Source: Gammaproteobacteria bacterium
Lineage (GTDB): Bacteria; Pseudomonadota; Gammaproteobacteria; JAJDOJ01
NCBI GenBank assembly: GCA_026984215.1
Contig: JALSSO010000053.1
Coordinates: 1-58,182, forward strand
Length of the DNA stretch: 58,182 nucleotides
Direction of reading: 5' to 3'
The notes under the pieces were generated by a model. That model saw nothing but the letters and a program-made list of their open reading frames with translations, had not been told where the DNA came from and searched no databases. This document shows positions 48,139-57,424 of this stretch, in pieces; position 1 is the first letter of the stretch, and each line of letters starts with the position of its first letter. The position numbers and the translations under genes were made by a program.

Positions 48139-49407
48139 GTGAGGGTGGAGAAGCGAAGCGTCGGGGATTTGGCCGTGTTCGGTGGGGAGCCCGCCTTCGC
48201 CGAGCCCTTGCACGTGGGCTATCCCCATGTGGGTGACCGGCGTCGGTTGCTGGAGCGGTTGGACGGAATCCTGGACTCCAGACGCCTGACCAACCGTGGC
48301 CCCCTGGTGCGCGACTTCGAACGGCGCATCGCCGAATACGCCGGAGTACGCCACTGCATCGCCATGTGCAACGCCACGGTGGCGCTGGAGATCGTCACGC
48401 GGGCACTGGGCATGCGTGGGGAGGTCATCGTTCCAGCCATGACCTTCGTGGCCACGGCACATGCCCTGCAATGGCAGCGCATCACTCCGGTCTTCTGCGA
48501 CGTGGACCCGCGCACCCACACCATCGACCCGGCGTGCGCCGAGGCCCTGGTGACACCCCGGACCACCGGGATCGTGGGTGTCCATCTGTGGGGACAGGCC
48601 TGCGACGTGGAAGGGATGCAGGCGGTTGCGCGCCGACACGGGCTGCGCCTGGTGTTCGATGCCGCCCATGCCTTCGGCTGCACGCGTCGGGGGATCCCGG
48701 TGGGCGGGTTCGGCGATGCCGAGGTGTTCAGTTTTCACGCCACGAAGGTGCTCAATGCGTTCGAGGGCGGGGCGGTACTCACCAACGACGACGGCCTGGC
48801 GGAGAAGGTGCGGCTGATGCAGAACTTCGGCTTCGCCGGCGAGGACCGGGTGGTGCACGAAGGCACCAACGGAAAGATGAGCGAGATGTCGGCGGCGATG
48901 GGGCTCACGTCGCTGGAGAGTTTCGACCGGTTCGTCGAGGGGAACCGCCGTCGTTATCGCGCCTATCGCGAACGGCTGCGGTCCGTGCCCGGGATCCGTT
49001 TTCTGGAACATCCCCGGGATGAACGGGGCAACTACCACTACATCGTGGTGGAGGTCTCGGGCGACCGTTACGGGCTGGAGCGCGATGAGCTGCTTTGCGT
49101 ATTGAGGGCCGAAAACATCCGCGCGCGCCGGTACTTCTATCCGGGTGTGCATCGGATGGAACCGTACCGCTCGTATTTCCCCCACGCCCATCTGTTGCTG
49201 CCCCGCACCGAACGGCTGGTCCGCCGCGTCCTCGTGCTCCCCAACGGCGCCACGGTGGACGAAGCCGCCATTTCACGAATCGCCGAAGTGTTCCACCTGG
49301 CGCACCGCCACGCCGAGGCCGTGCGCAATCGATTGCGTGGCTCCCCCCGGACCCTTGCCGCCACCACCGCTTCAGGAGCGACCTCCCATGTCTCGACCAC
49401 GCATTAG
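48139..49407 (+). CDS. DegT/DnrJ/EryC1/StrS-type sugar aminotransferase
   Basis: PLP-dependent enzyme of 422 residues that would transfer an amino group to a nucleotide-linked ketosugar. The PLP Lys is K203 in SFHATKVLNAFEGGAV; family stretches include VIVPAMTFVATAHALQW, VGVHLWGQACDVEGM and VFDAAHAFGC. The last 40 residues after the conserved core are low-complexity. The GTG start at 48139 was chosen for fit to the family start; GTG 48145 is possible. The end overlaps the big glycosyltransferase gene by 20 bases. Sugar identity is unknown. Confidence 0.88.
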   Translation: MRVEKRSVGDLAVFGGEPAFAEPLHVGYPHVGDRRRLLERLDGILDSRRLTNRGPLVRDFERRIAEYAGVRHCIAMCNATVALEIVTRALGMRGEVIVPAMTFVATAHALQWQRITPVFCDVDPRTHTIDPACAEALVTPRTTGIVGVHLWGQACDVEGMQAVARRHGLRLVFDAAHAFGCTRRGIPVGGFGDAEVFSFHATKVLNAFEGGAVLTNDDGLAEKVRLMQNFGFAGEDRVVHEGTNGKMSEMSAAMGLTSLESFDRFVEGNRRRYRAYRERLRSVPGIRFLEHPRDERGNYHYIVVEVSGDRYGLERDELLCVLRAENIRARRYFYPGVHRMEPYRSYFPHAHLLLPRTERLVRRVLVLPNGATVDEAAISRIAEVFHLAHRHAEAVRNRLRGSPRTLAATTASGATSHVSTTH

Positions 49408-52400
49408 CATCACGCTGGATCAGGTCGTATCGCCGGGCTACGTCCCTTATCGGTTGGGCACCGACCCGGAGAAACGTCGGGCGCGGCTCGCCGCGTTGCC
49501 ATGGGGCGATGGGACGGTGGAGGAGATCATCCTGTACGACTGCCTGCACGTGGTCGGCAGGCCCGACGGGCTGCGGTTGCTGCGGGAGTGCCGGCGGGTC
49601 CTGAGGCCCGGCGGCCTCGTCTGGATCCGCGTGCCCCGGCCGGACCTGCCGCGCGAACCTTCCGCCGAGGCGGTACTCGAAGTCGCCAACCGCCTGGCGT
49701 TCGAAGGCGATTGGGCCTGGTTTTTCACCCGGGCGGAGCTCGAACGGGCGGTGGAACTGGCCGGGCTGGAGCGCCCCCCCGTTGACGGCGGACCGGCGTC
49801 GCCGCCCTCTCAGGCCCTGTCCCCCGATGCGGCCGAGGGGCTGTGGGTGGCGGGCCGCCGACGGCCGGCCGTGGACGCCTTCGCGCCCCCTCTGGTGAGC
49901 CTGCTCATCCCCGCCTACAAGGCCACTTGGTTCGAGGAATGCCTGCGCAGTGCCTGCGCCCAGACCTACGAGCCGCTGGAGATCGTGGTGTGCGACGACA
50001 GTCCCGACGAGGCCATCGCGCGGATCACCGAATCCATCGGCGATCCCCGGGTACGCTACGAGCGCAACCCCGGACACCTGGGCGGGCGGGCCACCTACCG
50101 CCGGTGCGTGGAACTCGCGCGGGGGGCCTGGCTGAAATTCCTGAACGACGACGATCTGCTCCATCCCGACTGTGTGCGGCGCCTGGTGGACGCCGTGCTG
50201 GCGCAACCGGACGCGCGGTTGGTGTCCTCCACCCGCCGCGTCATCGATGCGCAGGGGCGCGAGCAGGAAAAGGGGGGCTTGGAACTGCCCGGGGACGCGG
50301 TGGTCGAGGGGCGTTCCCTGGCCCAGATGCTGCTCGCGCTGGGCCAGAACCTGGTGGGCGAGCCGACGACGACACTTTTCCGCAGGAGCGATGTCCGGGC
50401 GTTGCACGAGCTGCCCTTCAGCCTGGAAGGGGAGCCCCTGCCCGGCATCGGCGACCTGGGGCTGTGGGTGCGCCTGCTCGGCCAGGGGGATTGCGTATAC
50501 CTGGCCGAGCCGCTCAGCAGCTTCCGGGTCCACCGGGCACAGCGCCAGCGGGACCCCGAGGTGATGGCCGAGGTGGGTTCTTCGTGGCGCCGATTGCGGG
50601 AGCGGGCCGCGGCCCTGGGACTGTTCGATCCCCAGGGCGCGGAGCACGAGCTGCGATGGCGGCCGTTGAAGGGAGGGACCTGGCGCTCCATCCCTTGGGC
50701 GCAGGCCGTGGCCTGCGCCGGCGCGGGCCGCGCCGACCCGGAGGCGTTGCATGGGGCCTTGCAGCCGGTGATCGAGGAAGAGTACGCGCTGTGGTGCGAG
50801 AAGCATTCACTGGAGGTGATCGAGGGGGAGGTGTTCGCCGAACGCATGATGCTCAAGTGGCGCAGCCGGCCCTCCTTTCATCTGCTGGTCTACCTGGAAG
50901 CAGGCGAGGAGTCCCGGCTCGCCGACACCCTCGACAGCCTCGCCGCGCAGCTCTATCCGCACTGGGGGCTGAGCGTGCTCTCCCGGCGGCCCTGTCCCCA
51001 GGCCCACTTCGAGGAGCTGCCCAATCTCGAATGGATTCAGCTCGAACCGCAGGCCGATCCCGTGGCCGTCGCCAACCTCACCGTGGCGCAGACCGGGGCC
51101 GACTGGGTGGCCTGGCTGCCCGCGGGAATCCGCCTGGCTCCGGAACTGCTGATCAAGTGCGGGGACTATACCCAGATCCGGCCCGGATGGCGGGCCATAT
51201 ATACCGACTCGGACCGGCTGGATCCGGCGGGTCGCCGGCACGATCCGCGCTTCCGGCCGGACTTCAACCCCGATCTGTTGCGCTCCATGCCTTACCTGGG
51301 GCCGCTGTGCCTGATCCAGGGTGAGGCGCTGCTGGGTTGTGGGGGCTTCGATCTCGAGGCCGGCGCCGACCCGGCGCTCCAGGCCTATGCGCTGGCCTTT
51401 CGCATCCAGGAGACCTTCGGCCCGCAGGCTGTGGGTCACATCGCCGACGTTCTCTATCACGAGCCTGCCGACGGCCCGGCGCTGCCGGACGGCGCGCTGA
51501 GCCGTCCGCTGCTGGCGTCCCACCTCGCCCGGAGCGGGGTGGCGGCCGATTTGGAGCCGGGGAGGCTGCCCGGCGTGCACCGTGTCCGTTACCGACACGC
51601 CCGCACCCCCCTGGTGAGCATCGTCATCCATACGCGGGACAAGCTGGAGTTTCTGGAGCCCTGCGTGGAGTCGTTGCTGGAGAAGACCCGCTATGCGGCC
51701 TTCGAGGTCATCGTGGTGGACAATCAGAGTGAGGACCCCGACACGCTGGCGTATCTGGAGCGGCTCGCGCGCAGGCCCCAAGGACGCATCCGCGTGCTGC
51801 GCTATCCCCATCCTTTCAACTACGCCGCGCAGAGCAACCTCGCCGCCGCGCATGCCCAGGGCGAATATCTGCTGTTTCTGAACAACGACACCCAGATCGT
51901 GCAGCCCGAATGGCTGGACGAGATGATGATCCACGCACAGCGCCCCGAGGTGGGGGTGGTGGGCGCGCGCCTGGTGTTTCCCGAAACCGGGCGCATCCAG
52001 CATGCCGGCTGTATCCTCGGGATGGGCGCGCCGCGCCTGGCCGGACACCCCTACGCCGGGGTGTTGGGCCTGGAGGACCCAGGCTATCTGGGACGCGCCC
52101 AGGCGGTCCAGAACTATTCGGCGGTTACCGGCGCCTGCCTGCTGGTGCGCAAGGCGTTGTATGAACGGGTGGGTGGAATGGACGAGACCCGCTTCGGAGT
52201 CCTCTACAACGATGTGGACCTGTGCCTCAGGATCTCAGAGCAGGGGGCACGGGTGGTCTGGACGCCCGACGCCACCGTGGTGCATCACGGCAGTGCCAGC
52301 CTGCGGCCGGCGTTGGAGGATCCCGTGGTGGTGGCGGAACACCAACGCCGAACGGAGCGGGAGGACACCGCGCTACTGGAACGGTGGGGAGCGTATATTG

Positions 52401-53542
52401 CTGGAGACCCCGCCTACAACCCACACCTCTCTCTATCGGACCCACGGGGAGTGGTGGAATCCGAGGTGGTCGTCAACTGGGATGTGAACTTCCACGATCG
52501 TCCCCGGGTGTTGGGCGTCGTGTCGGGCGGCGGCAGCGGGGAGTACCGGGTGATCCAGCCGTTGAGGGCCGTGAGCCGCGCCGGTCTGGCGCAGACGGAC
52601 GTGGTCCAACCGAAACGGTACCTGCATACCCGCATACCCACCCTGGCCGAGCTGGTGCGCTCCGCTCCCGACACGCTGCTCGTCCACGCGGCGCTGGCCG
52701 ACCACGAGCTCGAACTGTTGGAGCGGGTTCGCTCATCGCTGGACATGGAGCTGGTCTACGGTCTCGACGACCTGGTCACGGCGGTGCCGGAGAAGAGCAG
52801 CGCATACAAACGGTTCACCGGCTGCTTCCGGGACGCCCGCAGGAGGCTGCGAACGGCCCTGAGGGCCTGCCACCGGGCGGTGGTCACCACGGAACCGCTG
52901 GCCCGGCTTTGCGGCGAGATGATCGACGACGTGCGCGTGGTGCCCAACTACCTCGAGCGCAGCGTGTGGGAAAAGTTCACGCCCCTGCGCAGGGAGCGTG
53001 GGCGCGCCCGCGTGGGCTGGGCGGGGGCCCAGCAACATCAAGGGGACCTGGAGCTCATGCTGCCCGTGGTCCAGGCCACGGCCGGCGAGGTGGACTGGGT
53101 GTTCTTCGGCATGTGCCCCGAGGCCCTGGAGCCCTACGCGGCCGAGGTCCACGAATTCCGCATCGGCTTCGAAGACTACGTGGCCGGTCTGGCGCGATTG
53201 GACCTGGATCTGGCCGTCGCCCCCCTGGAGATCAATCCGTTCAACGAGGCCAAGAGCAATCTGCGCATCCTGGAATACGGTTTCTTCGGCTGGCCGGTGG
53301 TCTGTACCGACATCCTCCCCTACCAACAGGGTCCCGTCACACGGGTCCCCAACGATCCCGCCCGCTGGATCGAGGCCATCCGCGAGCGGGTGCACGACCC
53401 GGACGCCGCACGCGCCGAGGGCGCGCGACTGCGGCGGTGGGTGCTCGAGCACTGGATGCTCGAGGACCACGTGGAAGCCTGGGCCCGGGTCCTGACGGCA
53501 GCGCCCGAGCAGCGGCCGCTGCGCGTGGCCGCCGGTTCCTGA
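49388..53542 (+). CDS. 1384-residue multi-module glycosyltransferase
   Basis: A single uninterrupted frame from ATG 49388. Modules in order: residues about 1-140 look like the C-terminal half of a methyltransferase (LRECRRVLRPGGLVWIRVPR) with no SAM glycine motif; about 168-380 a GT2 domain (VSLLIPAYKATWFEECLRSA, DDD at about 254); about 490-735 a GT2-like WbbL-type module (YTDSDRLD near 607; RPDFNPDLLRS); about 739-1000 a second GT2 (LVSIVIHTRDKLEFLEPCVE, NNDTQIV near 831); about 1025-1384 a GT1/GT4-like domain (GWAGAQQHQGDLELM; RILEYGFFGWPVVCTDILPY). A candidate enzyme for building a flagellin glycan. Function inferred. Confidence 0.85.
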   Translation: MSRPRISITLDQVVSPGYVPYRLGTDPEKRRARLAALPWGDGTVEEIILYDCLHVVGRPDGLRLLRECRRVLRPGGLVWIRVPRPDLPREPSAEAVLEVANRLAFEGDWAWFFTRAELERAVELAGLERPPVDGGPASPPSQALSPDAAEGLWVAGRRRPAVDAFAPPLVSLLIPAYKATWFEECLRSACAQTYEPLEIVVCDDSPDEAIARITESIGDPRVRYERNPGHLGGRATYRRCVELARGAWLKFLNDDDLLHPDCVRRLVDAVLAQPDARLVSSTRRVIDAQGREQEKGGLELPGDAVVEGRSLAQMLLALGQNLVGEPTTTLFRRSDVRALHELPFSLEGEPLPGIGDLGLWVRLLGQGDCVYLAEPLSSFRVHRAQRQRDPEVMAEVGSSWRRLRERAAALGLFDPQGAEHELRWRPLKGGTWRSIPWAQAVACAGAGRADPEALHGALQPVIEEEYALWCEKHSLEVIEGEVFAERMMLKWRSRPSFHLLVYLEAGEESRLADTLDSLAAQLYPHWGLSVLSRRPCPQAHFEELPNLEWIQLEPQADPVAVANLTVAQTGADWVAWLPAGIRLAPELLIKCGDYTQIRPGWRAIYTDSDRLDPAGRRHDPRFRPDFNPDLLRSMPYLGPLCLIQGEALLGCGGFDLEAGADPALQAYALAFRIQETFGPQAVGHIADVLYHEPADGPALPDGALSRPLLASHLARSGVAADLEPGRLPGVHRVRYRHARTPLVSIVIHTRDKLEFLEPCVESLLEKTRYAAFEVIVVDNQSEDPDTLAYLERLARRPQGRIRVLRYPHPFNYAAQSNLAAAHAQGEYLLFLNNDTQIVQPEWLDEMMIHAQRPEVGVVGARLVFPETGRIQHAGCILGMGAPRLAGHPYAGVLGLEDPGYLGRAQAVQNYSAVTGACLLVRKALYERVGGMDETRFGVLYNDVDLCLRISEQGARVVWTPDATVVHHGSASLRPALEDPVVVAEHQRRTEREDTALLERWGAYIAGDPAYNPHLSLSDPRGVVESEVVVNWDVNFHDRPRVLGVVSGGGSGEYRVIQPLRAVSRAGLAQTDVVQPKRYLHTRIPTLAELVRSAPDTLLVHAALADHELELLERVRSSLDMELVYGLDDLVTAVPEKSSAYKRFTGCFRDARRRLRTALRACHRAVVTTEPLARLCGEMIDDVRVVPNYLERSVWEKFTPLRRERGRARVGWAGAQQHQGDLELMLPVVQATAGEVDWVFFGMCPEALEPYAAEVHEFRIGFEDYVAGLARLDLDLAVAPLEINPFNEAKSNLRILEYGFFGWPVVCTDILPYQQGPVTRVPNDPARWIEAIRERVHDPDAARAEGARLRRWVLEHWMLEDHVEAWARVLTAAPEQRPLRVAAGS

Positions 53543-53705
53543 GATCCTCCGGCCGCCGGGGTGGGTAGGCCGTAGGCCGGCCTCCACCCCCCTGCCTGCG
53601 GCCGTGACCCTTGGCCGTATCCGCCGCGCCTCGCGACCCGATCCTCCTCCCCTGCGGGGGGACGAGCGCGGCGGCGCGCGCGATGAACGGTACTCGTTCC
53701 TCCCC

Positions 53706-53732
53706 TAAAGCTCCCGCCCCGGCGGCCGATAA
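53706..53732 (+). promoter_or_regulatory. Sigma-28 promoter of fliC
   Basis: TAAAGCTC (53706-53713), 11 bases, GCCGATAA (53725-53732): an almost perfect FliA promoter. The start would be near 53740, leaving an 80-base leader to the fliC ATG. The rest of 53543-53705 is GC-rich with a short inverted repeat (ggccgtaggcc, about 53567-53577) and no gene. Confidence 0.95.
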
Positions 53733-53821
53733 GCTGGGTGCAGGCGGTGGAGTCCATGGAGACGACGCAAGGACCGGCACCACCGCGAAGTTTGAGAGCC
53801 GAGCAACGGAGGAACCCAACC

Positions 53822-54655
53822 ATGGCAATGGTCATCAACACCAACATCATGTCGCTGAATGCCCAGCGCAATCTCTCCAAGACGCAGAACGACCTGGCCC
53901 TGTCCGTGCAGCGGCTGTCTTCCGGCCTGCGGATCAACAGCGCCAAGGACGATGCGGCGGGCATGTACGCCGTCGAGCAGATGACGGCCGACATCCGGGG
54001 CTTGAACCAGGCCAGCCGCAATGCCGCCGACGGGATCTCCTTGGCGCAGACCGCCGAGGGCGCGCTGGCCCAGATCGGCAACAACCTGCAGCGTATCCGT
54101 GAGATCGCCGTGCAGGCGGCCAACTCCACGGTGGAGGACCGTACGGGTCTGCAGAAGGAGGTCAACGAACTGACCCAGGAGATCTCGCGCATCGTGCAGA
54201 CCACCGAGTTCAACGGCCAGAAGCTGCTGAGTGGGTCCACTTCGCTGACCTTCCAGGTGGGTATGGACGGCCAGGCCGACAATCAGGTCACGTTCACCGG
54301 CGCCAACCTCACCGGAATCAACGCATACAACAGTGATCTCACCGGCGTGGGGACCATCGACGTGTCCACCTCGGCGGCGGCCTCGGCGGCTCTGAGCGAC
54401 ATCGACTCCGACATCACCACGGTGGCATCCAGCCGTGCCAGCTTCGGCGCCGTGCAGAACCGCTTCGAAGCGGTGATCGCGAACCTGCAGAACTATGCGG
54501 AGAATCTGACGGCGGCCCGCAGCCGGATCCAGGACACCGACTTCGCTGCCGAGACCGCCCGTTTGACCCGCGCACAGATCCTGCAGCAGGCCGGTGTGGC
54601 GATGGTCAGCCAGGCCAACTCGCTCCCGCAGGGCGCGCTGGCCCTCCTGCAGTGA
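53822..54655 (+). CDS. fliC: FliC, flagellin
   Basis: Filament subunit. The 277-residue product starts [19 protein letters not shown], with the D0/D1 motif [20 protein letters not shown], and ends [20 protein letters not shown]...ALLQ, as in all flagellins. Between residues about 145 and 215 the sequence is Ser/Thr/Asn/Asp-rich and short, so the surface D2/D3 domains are mostly missing; this is where O-linked sugars would attach. ATG 53822 gives the standard N-terminus. Driven by the sigma-28 promoter. It stands immediately after the glycosyltransferase-type island. Confidence 0.97.
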   Translation: MAMVINTNIMSLNAQRNLSKTQNDLALSVQRLSSGLRINSAKDDAAGMYAVEQMTADIRGLNQASRNAADGISLAQTAEGALAQIGNNLQRIREIAVQAANSTVEDRTGLQKEVNELTQEISRIVQTTEFNGQKLLSGSTSLTFQVGMDGQADNQVTFTGANLTGINAYNSDLTGVGTIDVSTSAAASAALSDIDSDITTVASSRASFGAVQNRFEAVIANLQNYAENLTAARSRIQDTDFAAETARLTRAQILQQAGVAMVSQANSLPQGALALLQ

Positions 54656-54658
54656 TCA

Positions 54659-54676
54659 GGGCAGGCGGCGCCGCCC
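54659..54676 (+). terminator. Possible hairpin after fliC
   Basis: GGGC-a-GGC / GCC-GCCC (54659-54676) can fold with a three-base loop directly after the fliC stop, followed by only TTTCTC a few bases later. A strong uridine tract is lacking; it may stabilise the fliC mRNA or terminate part of the transcripts before flaG. Confidence 0.35.
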
Positions 54677-54732
54677 GCCGTTTCTCGGGAGAGGCGGCGC
54701 CGTGAGGCCAATCAACGGCTGGAGAGATCGCC

Positions 54733-55131
54733 ATGGCCATCGAATCACACCTGAACCTGGTGCGGTCCACCGCGGCAGCCGAGCAGGCGGGCGACACGCG
54801 CTCGACGGCTTGGGGCACTTCGAACCGGATTTCCGTTGCCGGAGACGCCCTCCCGGCGGCAAGGAGTGGCCGGCCCGGCGAGGGCGGCGCACCGCAGACC
54901 GACGAACAGCAAAGGGTCAGCGAGGCGGTCACCCGGATCGAGGATTTCGTCCAGACCGTGCGCCGCGAGCTGCAGTTCCAGATCGACCGGGAAAGCGGGC
55001 AGACCATCGTACGGGTGGTGGACCGGGAGACCAACGAGGTCATCCGTCAGATCCCACCCGAGGAAATCCTGGAGGTCTCCCGCCGTCTGCGGGCACTCAC
55101 CGATGGCCTGCTGATCAAGGAGCGGGCGTGA
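54733..55131 (+). CDS. flaG: FlaG, filament-associated protein
   Basis: A 132-residue protein that in polarly flagellated bacteria affects filament length. The conserved core is in the C-terminal 70 residues: LQFQIDRESGQTIVRVVDRE and VIRQIPPEEILEVSRRLRAL, the FlaG signature; the N-terminal half is low-complexity. It lies between fliC and fliD, its usual place. It is read probably from the fliC promoter or a weak internal one. Confidence 0.92.
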   Translation: MAIESHLNLVRSTAAAEQAGDTRSTAWGTSNRISVAGDALPAARSGRPGEGGAPQTDEQQRVSEAVTRIEDFVQTVRRELQFQIDRESGQTIVRVVDRETNEVIRQIPPEEILEVSRRLRALTDGLLIKERA

Positions 55132-55225
55132 GTCGGTATCGCTCTTGCATATCCTGCCGCGAGGAAGGCCCCGGGGGACGGGGCGCGTGCGGGAACGTCG
55201 TCTTGGATCGGAACGAGGTGCATCC

Positions 55226-56587
55226 ATGCCTACCATCAGCTCCGCCGGCGTAGGTTCGGGACTGGACGTCAACTCCATCGTCTCGCAGCTCATGGAAGTG
55301 GAGAGCGAGCCCCTGCGGGTGCTGCAGCGCAACCGCAGCACGCTGGAGGCCCAGCTCAGCGACTACGGTCGGCTCAAGAGCGCTCTGAGCGAGCTTCGCT
55401 CGGCGGCCGAGGCGCTTGCGACGCCGGAGGCTTTCGACGTATTCACCGTGGACAACAGCGCCGAGGACGTGCTTCGCGCCACCGCAGGGAGCAGCGCGGG
55501 CACGGGCAACTACACCGTCGAAGTGCTGCAGCTCGCGCAGGCGCACAAACTGGGCTCCACGGCCTACACGGATGCCGACCAGACCGTGGTGGGCAACGCC
55601 GGGGACCGCATCCGGATCACCGTGGACGGGAATGCCTTCGAGGTCGACTACGGGGGCAAGACGCTCAATCAGATCCGCGACGCCATCAACGATGCGGCTG
55701 ACAACGTCGGTGTCACGGCCAGTATCGTCAAGGCCGATGACAGCACTTATTACCTCACGCTCACTTCCGCAGAGACGGGTACCGCCAACGCCATCTCACT
55801 GGGTTTCTCCGACAGCGGCGGCAACGGCATCAGTGACCCGTTCGGCTTTTCCACCATCGTGGCGGCTCAGGATGCCGAACTGCTGGTGGATGGCACATAC
55901 ACGGTCACCCGCGGTTCGAACACGATTTCGGACGCCATCCAGGGGGTGACTCTGGACCTGTTGAAGGCCGATCCAGGCAATGCCGTCACGTTGACCGTCG
56001 GCCGCGACCGCGCCGCGGTGAAAGACAACGTGCAGGCCTTCGTGGACGCCTACAACGCGCTGCAGGATCTGGTGAAGGAACTGCGGGGCTCGCGCCTGTC
56101 CGGCGACAACACCCTGTTGGGCATCGAGTCCGCGCTGCGTTCGGTGATCAACACTCCCCCGTCTGGGGCCGGAAGCGAGCCGTTCCGGTATCTGTCGGAG
56201 GTGGGTGTCAGCATCGACAAGAACGGTGTCATGTCGTTGTCCGGGGACGGGGCGGCGCTCGACGACGCCCTGAGCGCCGATTACGAAGCGGTTGCACGCT
56301 TGTTCGGCGGCACCGACGGATACGCGGTGCGTTTCGAGCAGACGCTGGACCGGCTCGTGCGCAGTGGAGACGGCCTGCTCGAACTACGGGAACAGGGGAT
56401 CAACGACCGGATCGACCGCGTGGACGACCGGATCGAGTCCATGCAGCGGCGCCTGGATCTGGTGGAGCAGCGGTACCGGGCCCAGTTCACCATGCTGGAC
56501 ACGCTCATGAGCGAGCTCCAGGTGACCGGAAACTTTCTCACGCGGCAGCTCGACCAGCTCTCCGGGCTGTCCGGAAAACGATCCTGA
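55226..56587 (+). CDS. fliD: FliD, filament cap protein
   Basis: Cap that folds and places flagellin at the filament tip. The 453-residue product starts MPTISSAGVGSGLDVNSIVS, with the FliD core SGTGNYTVEVLQLAQAHKLG and the flagellin-hook-like middle, and ends with the coiled-coil FTMLDTLMSELQVTGNFL. ATG 55226 gives the family N-terminus; upstream in-frame starts run into flaG. It is a client of FliT. Confidence 0.95.
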   Translation: MPTISSAGVGSGLDVNSIVSQLMEVESEPLRVLQRNRSTLEAQLSDYGRLKSALSELRSAAEALATPEAFDVFTVDNSAEDVLRATAGSSAGTGNYTVEVLQLAQAHKLGSTAYTDADQTVVGNAGDRIRITVDGNAFEVDYGGKTLNQIRDAINDAADNVGVTASIVKADDSTYYLTLTSAETGTANAISLGFSDSGGNGISDPFGFSTIVAAQDAELLVDGTYTVTRGSNTISDAIQGVTLDLLKADPGNAVTLTVGRDRAAVKDNVQAFVDAYNALQDLVKELRGSRLSGDNTLLGIESALRSVINTPPSGAGSEPFRYLSEVGVSIDKNGVMSLSGDGAALDDALSADYEAVARLFGGTDGYAVRFEQTLDRLVRSGDGLLELREQGINDRIDRVDDRIESMQRRLDLVEQRYRAQFTMLDTLMSELQVTGNFLTRQLDQLSGLSGKRS

Positions 56588-56615
56588 ATCATCGGTCTGA
56601 ATGGAGGAAGAGAAC

Positions 56616-57041
56616 ATGGACGCAAGAGTCATGGACGCATTGAAGTCCTATGAGAACGTTGCACTGCGCAGCGCCGTGCTGGAGGCGACGCCACACCAAC
56701 TGGTGCAGATGCTGATGGACGGTGCACTGGACCGTATCGCCCAGGCAAAAGGATGCATGAGCCGCGGCGACATCGCCCAGAAGGGCGCCCACATCGCCCG
56801 CGCCGTGGCGATCGTCAATGGACTGCGCCGTGATCTGGACATGGAGCGGGGCGGTGAGATCAGCGCCAACCTGGAAGCCTTGTACGAATACATGTCACGC
56901 CGGCTGCTCGAGGCGAATGTCAACAACGATCCGGCAGTACTGGACGAAGTGGCCGGTCTGCTCAGGGAGATCCGGGATGCCTGGGCGCAGATTCCGGTCG
57001 AATACCACGAGCGCTACGCCGCCGCGCCCGGCGCCGCCTGA
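56616..57041 (+). CDS. fliS: FliS, flagellin export chaperone
   Basis: Binds the FliC C-terminus and prevents early polymerisation. The 141-residue, all-helical product has the classic ALKSYENVALRSAVLEATPH...QLVQMLMDGAL start, followed by IAQKGAHIARAVAIVNGLRR and LYEYMSRRLLEANVNND. The ATG at 56616 is preceded by GGAGGAAGAG; a second in-frame ATG at 56601 overlaps that site and was rejected. The C-terminal part is typical. Confidence 0.95.
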   Translation: MDARVMDALKSYENVALRSAVLEATPHQLVQMLMDGALDRIAQAKGCMSRGDIAQKGAHIARAVAIVNGLRRDLDMERGGEISANLEALYEYMSRRLLEANVNNDPAVLDEVAGLLREIRDAWAQIPVEYHERYAAAPGAA

Positions 57042-57058
57042 GCGGGGGTACCTAAAGC

Positions 57059-57424
57059 ATGAACCATGCACATCCAAACCTCCGGGTCGTGGATCCGCAA
57101 CGGCCCGACCGCTGGGAGGAAATCGTCGGCCTGTCGAGGCAGATGCTGGAGGCGGCACGTGCCGGCCGCTGGGAGCGTGTCACCGAGGTGGCGCGTCTGC
57201 GTCGGTCACGCGTAGAGGCGTTCTTCGAGGAGCCCGTGGCGGATCACGAAGCCGAGTGGGTCTCCAACGGGATCCGTGGCGTGCTGGAACTCGACCGTGA
57301 GCTGCTCACCCTGGTCCAGGCCGGCCGCGAGCAAAGCTCGGCGGCCATCGTGCGGTTCGATCGGGGGCGCCGCGCACGGACGGCCTATGGTCACTGCGCC
57401 GGCGCTCCCGCCGTGCCGCTCTGA
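57059..57424 (+). CDS. fliT: FliT-like export chaperone for FliD
   Basis: A 121-residue helical protein in the usual fliT place after fliS (17-base gap). It shows the general pattern of FliT: two helices (EIVGLSRQMLEAARAGRWER and VARLRRSRVEAFFEE), then a conserved Gly-Leu-type third helix (VLELDRELLTLVQAGREQSS). FliT diverges strongly between bacteria, so the name depends largely on gene order. The last 15 residues are Ala/Gly/Pro-rich and not conserved. Confidence 0.75.
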   Translation: MNHAHPNLRVVDPQRPDRWEEIVGLSRQMLEAARAGRWERVTEVARLRRSRVEAFFEEPVADHEAEWVSNGIRGVLELDRELLTLVQAGREQSSAAIVRFDRGRRARTAYGHCAGAPAVPL

